NCBI GenBank assembly: GCA_934256695.1
Contig: CAKQPE010000032.1
Span: 1 to 18,081, forward strand
From: an uncultured Eubacteriales bacterium
Lineage (GTDB): Bacteria; Bacillota; Clostridia; Lachnospirales; Anaerotignaceae
Direction: 5' to 3'
DNA length: 18,081 nt
This document shows, piece by piece, positions 15,118 through 18,081 of this stretch (position 1 is its first letter; each line of letters opens with the position of its first letter). The notes under the pieces were generated by a model that was given only the letters and a program-made list of their open reading frames with translations, searched no databases and had not been told where the DNA came from. Position numbers and translations under genes: made by a program.

Positions 15118-15375
15118 TTATCCGTTTTTTTCAAATCCTTTTTCAAATATTCTGTCACCCATTACAAAAAATCTGCTTATATCACTTGGCTTCATATTAA
15201 AGAGCATAACCATTTGATTCATTTCGCATATGTTAAGCGATGTATATCCGTTTAACTTGTTGTTTACAGCATCTATGCTTATACCAAGCTCATCGGACAA
15301 TCTTTTATATGAAATATTTCTTCTTTTCAAAAACTTTTTAAGCTCTTTAAGCTCAAAATACTTTCTTTCCTTCAA
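15118..15375 (-). CDS. Small XRE-type helix-turn-helix regulator
   Basis: An 85-aa protein made mostly of one helix-turn-helix domain. LKKFLKRRNISYKRLSDELG and ISIDAVNNKLNGYTSL form the expected helices 1-4, and PSDISRFF follows. Small XRE proteins of this kind act as Cro- or repressor-type switches in phages. The start is TTG 15375, chosen because AGGAGG lies 9 nt upstream; more distal in-frame codons lack one. It is the first gene of the phage block, 56 nt from the RinA-like gene and on the same strand. No partner repressor or integrase is present nearby. Whether it regulates the late genes is unknown. Confidence 0.82.
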   Translation of the reverse strand: MKERKYFELKELKKFLKRRNISYKRLSDELGISIDAVNNKLNGYTSLNICEMNQMVMLFNMKPSDISRFFVMGDRIFEKGFEKNG

Positions 15376-15433
15376 TATAAACCACCTCCTAAAGCACATT
15401 AAACTTACCATATAAAATACTCATTGTCAACAT

Positions 15434-15467
15434 GATACGTGTATTTTTATTATAAATTGCACATATC
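15434..15467 (-). promoter_or_regulatory. Candidate promoter and operator of the XRE gene
   Basis: On the minus strand a TATAAT (15454-15449) is flanked symmetrically by the near-inverted arms GATATGTG (15467-15460) and CACGTATC (15441-15434), 7 of 8 positions complementary. This is a plausible autoregulatory operator. A TTGACA (15430-15425) lies further downstream with only a poor -10. The rest of 15376-15842 holds AT-rich DNA and one family B repeat fragment, with no convincing gene. Confidence 0.35.
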
Positions 15468-15654
15468 GTCATTAAATTTAATAATACTTTTAACTAATTT
15501 TTATACTGTATTTTTTTATTATTAATTATTTAAATTAACCTCTTTAGCCTTTTTATTAATACAAATATACCTTTTGTCCAAAATCCCTAAATTTTTCATT
15601 CTTTATAAACCTTATTTTTTATATATAATTAAAAATAATTTTCAAATACTTTAA

Positions 15655-15742
15655 AACTTGCCGTTAATACGCCGTCCCCGAGATGGCAGATAGCAAACCA
15701 CTGGTTTGTCGTAAGTTTTTTTGCCTTCTCCTTGGGGAGAAG
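15655..15742 (+). repeat. Family B repeat, partial copy
   Basis: Starts with the family's left spacer (cttgccgttaatac) and GCCGTCCC, then the hairpin CAAACC/GGTTTG (15694-15708) and CCTTCTCC/GGAGAAG. The GTCAC/GTGAC hairpin and GATGAGGGG end are missing. It marks the change from phage block to host-type intergenic DNA. Confidence 0.75.
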
Positions 15743-15842
15743 ATATTGTTTAATACATTTTCTTAATTTATTCTTACAAATTTCAAACTTAATTGCTTTC
15801 CGATTTTTTATATGCAATAATTTACATAAGGAGGTGCTTTAT

Positions 15843-16658
15843 ATGAAAAAATATACTTTTACTGTTTCTCTGCTTCTTACATCGACGCTTTTGTTTACTA
15901 CAGCCTATTCCCAAAATCTCTGCTTTGATATGCAGTCTTTAATTACATCAAACAGATGTATAGCAGAAACAATCAAAGAAACAAAATCTGTCTTGCCTAT
16001 CTATAAGACAAATACCATAACCTGTTACGATTTAATGCATTATGATGAACAGGATATGGATAGTTTTGAACTTGAAGATGATATGTACAGCTATACCGTA
16101 ACCGATAAAAACAGTATAAATAAACTCGTAAAAGCCCTTTCCAAAGGACCGTCTTATGAAAGCGATGCTGCTTTTCGCTCTATGTTTCCTATATATTGCA
16201 TTGATTTCCATAACGGCACCCAAATATATGTCGAAAGCCGTGATATTTACAGAATATTTATAGATAATAAAGATACAGGTACTTATCAGCTTACTATGGA
16301 AGCCTCAATGGCTATTGAACAATTTATACTTGAAAATATAGATATGAATACCATTCAGCACAATGACTGGTGGTATTATAATGATCCGGATTTTATGTAT
16401 TCAGCCTATATAACCACAAATTATCTCCACGATGATTATTCTTCCGTAGTTGACTATATGTATTCCATTGATAAATCCGGTAAAATATATGATTGCTCTT
16501 ATAATGAAAGTATCGGCAAATTATTTATAACTGTCTTAAATCCCGATGATAAAACCGTTATGGACAGATATATAGTAAACTTAGACGTATATATGATGGG
16601 CGGCATAGTCTATACTCATGGACTCCAATCAGCAGCAATATACTTTAATAGAAAATAA
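15843..16658 (+). CDS. Secreted protein of unknown function
   Basis: A 271-aa protein starting at ATG 15843, nine nt after a strong AAGGAGG; the upstream part of the open frame is not coding. Residues 1-23 form a Sec signal peptide (MKKYTFTVSLLLTSTLLFTT, likely cleavage after AYS). No lipobox cysteine is seen, so a soluble secreted form is likely. The mature part is rich in Tyr, Asp and Asn with alternating strands (SYTVTDKNSINKLVKAL, IYVESRDIYRIFID, YIVNLDVYMMGGIVYT), which suggests a beta-rich fold. It matches no family I recognise. It is a monocistronic host-type gene with its own terminator (16720-16754), so membership of the phage block is doubtful. Confidence 0.85.
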   Translation: MKKYTFTVSLLLTSTLLFTTAYSQNLCFDMQSLITSNRCIAETIKETKSVLPIYKTNTITCYDLMHYDEQDMDSFELEDDMYSYTVTDKNSINKLVKALSKGPSYESDAAFRSMFPIYCIDFHNGTQIYVESRDIYRIFIDNKDTGTYQLTMEASMAIEQFILENIDMNTIQHNDWWYYNDPDFMYSAYITTNYLHDDYSSVVDYMYSIDKSGKIYDCSYNESIGKLFITVLNPDDKTVMDRYIVNLDVYMMGGIVYTHGLQSAAIYFNRK

Positions 16659-16719
16659 AAACTTTCCGCTCCTTAAATAACTTGTGGTTTCATATCAATA
16701 ACACACATCGACTCTTATC

Positions 16720-16754
16720 AAAAAGAAGTATGTAAAATATACATACTTCTTTTT
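16720..16754 (+). terminator. Intrinsic terminator
   Basis: A perfect 15-bp stem (AAAAAGAAGTATGTA with TACATACTTCTTTTT) and a 5-nt loop, with a T run on the plus strand and an A run upstream that makes it bidirectional. It ends the transcript of the secreted protein gene, about 60 nt past the stop. Confidence 0.88.
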
Positions 16755-16776
16755 GCATTAATATAAACTCCCATAT

Positions 16777-17164
16777 GCTGTCCCTGAAAGGAAAGGTGGC
16801 AAACCGCAGGTTTGTCGGAAGGGTTTTTGCCTTCTCCTTGAGGAGAAGGTGTCACGTAGTGACGGATGAGGGGTTTTTTAAAAATATTTTTTCGGATAAG
16901 TATAAACTTGCCGTTAATACGCCGTCCCTTAAAATGAAGGTGGCAAACCGTAGGTTTGTAGGAAGGGTTTTTGCCTTCTCCTTGAGGAGAAGGTGTCACG
17001 CAGTGACGGATGAGGGTTTTTTTAAAAATATTTTTTCGGATAATTATAAACTTGCCGTCAATATGCCGTCCCTGAAAGGGAAGGTGGCAAACCGTAGGTT
17101 TGTAGGAAGGGTTTTTGCCTTCTCCTTGAGGAGAAGGTGTCACGCAGTGACGGATGAGGGGTTA
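16777..17164 (+). repeat. Family B tandem array, three units of 144 bp
   Basis: Units start at 16777, 16921 and 17065, exactly 144 bp apart; the third lacks its right spacer. Each holds GTCCC, the hairpin CAAACC/GGTTTG, CCTTCTCCttgaGGAGAAGG, GTCACgcaGTGAC (gta in the first) and GATGAGG, then an AT-rich spacer. Open frames crossing it on both strands are translations of the repeat and are not genes. The array fills the gene-free stretch from the terminator at 16720-16754 to 17164. Confidence 0.92.
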
Positions 17165-17209
17165 TTTATTTCCGCAACTGCCGGTTGACAAACTTCAATC
17201 TTTGATTTA

Positions 17210-17238
17210 TTGAAAATCTGTTTTCCAAATGTTAGTAT
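17210..17238 (+). promoter_or_regulatory. Candidate promoter of the XRE-membrane gene
   Basis: TTGAAA (17210-17215), a 17-nt spacer and TAGTAT (17233-17238), 34 nt before the ATG and ahead of the AAAGGAG site. A second TTGACA at 17185 has a weaker -10. The prediction is by consensus only. Confidence 0.4.
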
Positions 17239-17271
17239 TTCTGTATAAACATAATCTAAAGGAGTGTTTCT

Positions 17272-17721
17272 ATGAAAATAAATGAAAGAATTTTATATCT
17301 AAGAAAAATAAATCACCTTACACAGGAACAGCTTGGTGAAAAGCTTTCCGTTTCCCGTCAGGCAGTTTCAAAATGGGAGTCAGATACGGCTCTCCCCGAC
17401 TTAAATAATATAATCCAGATGTGTAATATTTTTAATGTTTCCGCCGATTATCTTCTTTTCGACAAAGAGCCGGAAAAGTGTGAAACTTTGCCTATGCATG
17501 ATAAAATACCTAAACCTAAATTCATAGCGGCAGTCTTTTTTTCGGTTTTCGCCCTCCTTGTAGTTTCTGTTCCTTTTCTGGCAAAATTTATGCAGTATAC
17601 CGACTTTGCCACAACAGGTGTGTGTTATACAAGCTATAGCCAATACATTCTTTCTTTTCCCCTTGTTGTCGTTCCAGTAATTGCTCTTGCATTCCTTTGT
17701 GCCGCTGTTTATTTCAATTAA
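17272..17721 (+). CDS. XRE-family regulator with two membrane segments
   Basis: A 149-aa protein. Residues 6-60 are a classic XRE helix-turn-helix (LRKINHLTQEQLGEKLSVSR, then QAVSKWESDTALPDLNNIIQ). After a linker of about 20 residues come two hydrophobic segments (about 84-104 and 125-148), so DNA binding is tethered to the membrane. This architecture is common in Clostridia and Bacilli for stress or envelope regulators. The ATG has AAAGGAG 7 nt upstream. It has its own candidate promoter and a terminator-like hairpin downstream (17800-17823). The target is unknown. It appears host-encoded and not linked to the phage block. Confidence 0.92.
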   Translation: MKINERILYLRKINHLTQEQLGEKLSVSRQAVSKWESDTALPDLNNIIQMCNIFNVSADYLLFDKEPEKCETLPMHDKIPKPKFIAAVFFSVFALLVVSVPFLAKFMQYTDFATTGVCYTSYSQYILSFPLVVVPVIALAFLCAAVYFN

Positions 17722-17741
17722 ATTAAAATTTATCAAAGACA

Positions 17742-17823
17742 TTGAGACTCTGTCTCAAACTCTGTGAGCCTTTGAAAAGGCTCAAGCGAAACTTTTATCA
17801 AAACGCAATTACATTGCGTTTTT
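17742..17823 (+). repeat. Family A structured repeat, copy 3 (short form)
   Basis: Hairpin I is TTGAGAC/GTCTCAA (17742-17758). Stem II is TGAGCCTT/AAGGCTCA (17765-17784) closed by a TGAA tetraloop in place of the 64-nt insert. A diverged linker (AGCGAAACTTTTATC) and hairpin III (17800-17822) follow. The stems differ from the other copies by paired changes that keep base pairing. Confidence 0.8.
17800..17823 (+). terminator. Intrinsic terminator after the XRE-membrane gene
   Basis: Stem AAAACGCAAT (17800-17809) and ATTGCGTTTT (17813-17822) with a TAC loop and a T run. It is hairpin III of family A copy 3 and lies about 80 nt past the gene's stop. Confidence 0.75.
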
Positions 17824-17874
17824 CGGGATAAAATTAAAATTTAGCAGTCAGTTGCCAGTGGGCAGTGGACAGAA

Positions 17875-17985
17875 CCCCCTCAGTCACTGCGTGACATCTT
17901 CCCTTTCATGAGAGCCTAAAAACCGCCGTTTTAAAGCCGTCCCTGAAAGGGAAGGTGGCATTGCAAAGCAATGACGGAAGGGTTT
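17875..17985 (+). repeat. Family B repeat, inverted fragment plus direct fragment
   Basis: 17875-17907 is the reverse complement of the right half of family B (CCCCTCAGTCACTGCGTGAC). 17936-17985 is a left half in direct orientation (GCCGTCCCTGAAAGGG to GACGGAAGGG), but its hairpin is ATTGCaaaGCAAT (17960-17972) in place of the usual CAAACC/GGTTTG. Short low-complexity copies of 'cagtgggcagtgg' precede it at 17845-17870. No gene is visible in 17722-18081. Confidence 0.78.
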
Positions 17986-18026
17986 TAACCAACGCTAAAT
18001 TTATATTTATCGAACTGATTAAAACC

Positions 18027-18081
18027 GTGGACTCCGTCCACACCTGCAAGCCTTTGAAAAGGCTTGACCTAAACTTTTAGT
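18027..18081 (+). repeat. Family A structured repeat, copy 4 (short form, cut by window end)
   Basis: Hairpin I is GTGGAC/GTCCAC (18027-18041). Stem II is CAAGCCTT/AAGGCTTG (18047-18066) with a TGAA loop, and the linker is ACCTAAACTTTTAGT. Hairpin III would begin just past the window. Confidence 0.78.

Noticed and set aside
15793..15821. Promoter TTGCTT-17-AATAAT ahead of the secreted protein gene
   Set aside because: The start of transcription would fall in or next to the ribosome binding site (15828-15834), leaving no usable leader.
16777..17164. CRISPR array
   Set aside because: The units are 144 bp, nearly identical over most of their length and without short unique spacers; no cas genes are present.
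16718..17188. Open frames of 137-141 aa on both strands across the tandem array
   Set aside because: They translate the 144-bp repeats, which are a multiple of three long, so stops are avoided by repetition. No ribosome binding site or protein-like composition is visible.

Overview
The DNA is AT-rich, with strong AGGAGG-type ribosome binding sites, frequent TTG/GTG starts and PBSX-type phage genes. This points to a low-GC Firmicute, most likely one of the Clostridia; the species cannot be told from the window.

Layout. (1) 1-1144 is host DNA: deoD (purine nucleoside phosphorylase, minus strand) with its own terminator, then tRNA-Arg(ACG) on the plus strand behind a consensus promoter. (2) 1142-15375 is one long minus-strand block of contractile-tail phage morphogenesis genes, read right to left: XRE regulator, RinA/ArpU-like regulator, small and large terminase, portal, scaffold, capsid, three head-tail connector/terminator genes, sheath, tube, tail assembly chaperone with a -1 frameshift extension, then LysM baseplate protein, XkdQ, an unrecognised 270-aa repeat protein, XkdR, XkdS, baseplate J and XkdU. 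The order follows Bacillus PBSX. (3) 15376-18081 is repeat-rich, host-like DNA carrying a secreted protein of unknown function and a membrane-anchored XRE regulator.

The phage block is incomplete in a specific way. Head, packaging, sheath, tube and baseplate genes are open, but no tape measure gene lies at its usual place between chaperone and XkdP, and no tail fibre, lysis, integrase or replication gene is visible. One end abuts a tRNA terminator and the other runs into host-type repeats. It could be a decaying prophage or a domesticated particle (a packaging-capable PBSX or gene-transfer-agent type); sequence alone cannot decide.

Control features seen: an attenuator-like intrinsic terminator between a late promoter candidate and terS, an A-AAA-AAC slippery site with a downstream hairpin in the chaperone gene, and apparent AUA and AUU starts for XkdR and TerS. 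Two interspersed repeat families are present. Family A (four copies) has three successive hairpins whose stems change in a compensatory way. Family B has many copies, including a 144-bp-period tandem array. One copy of A and several of B sit inside the tail operon.
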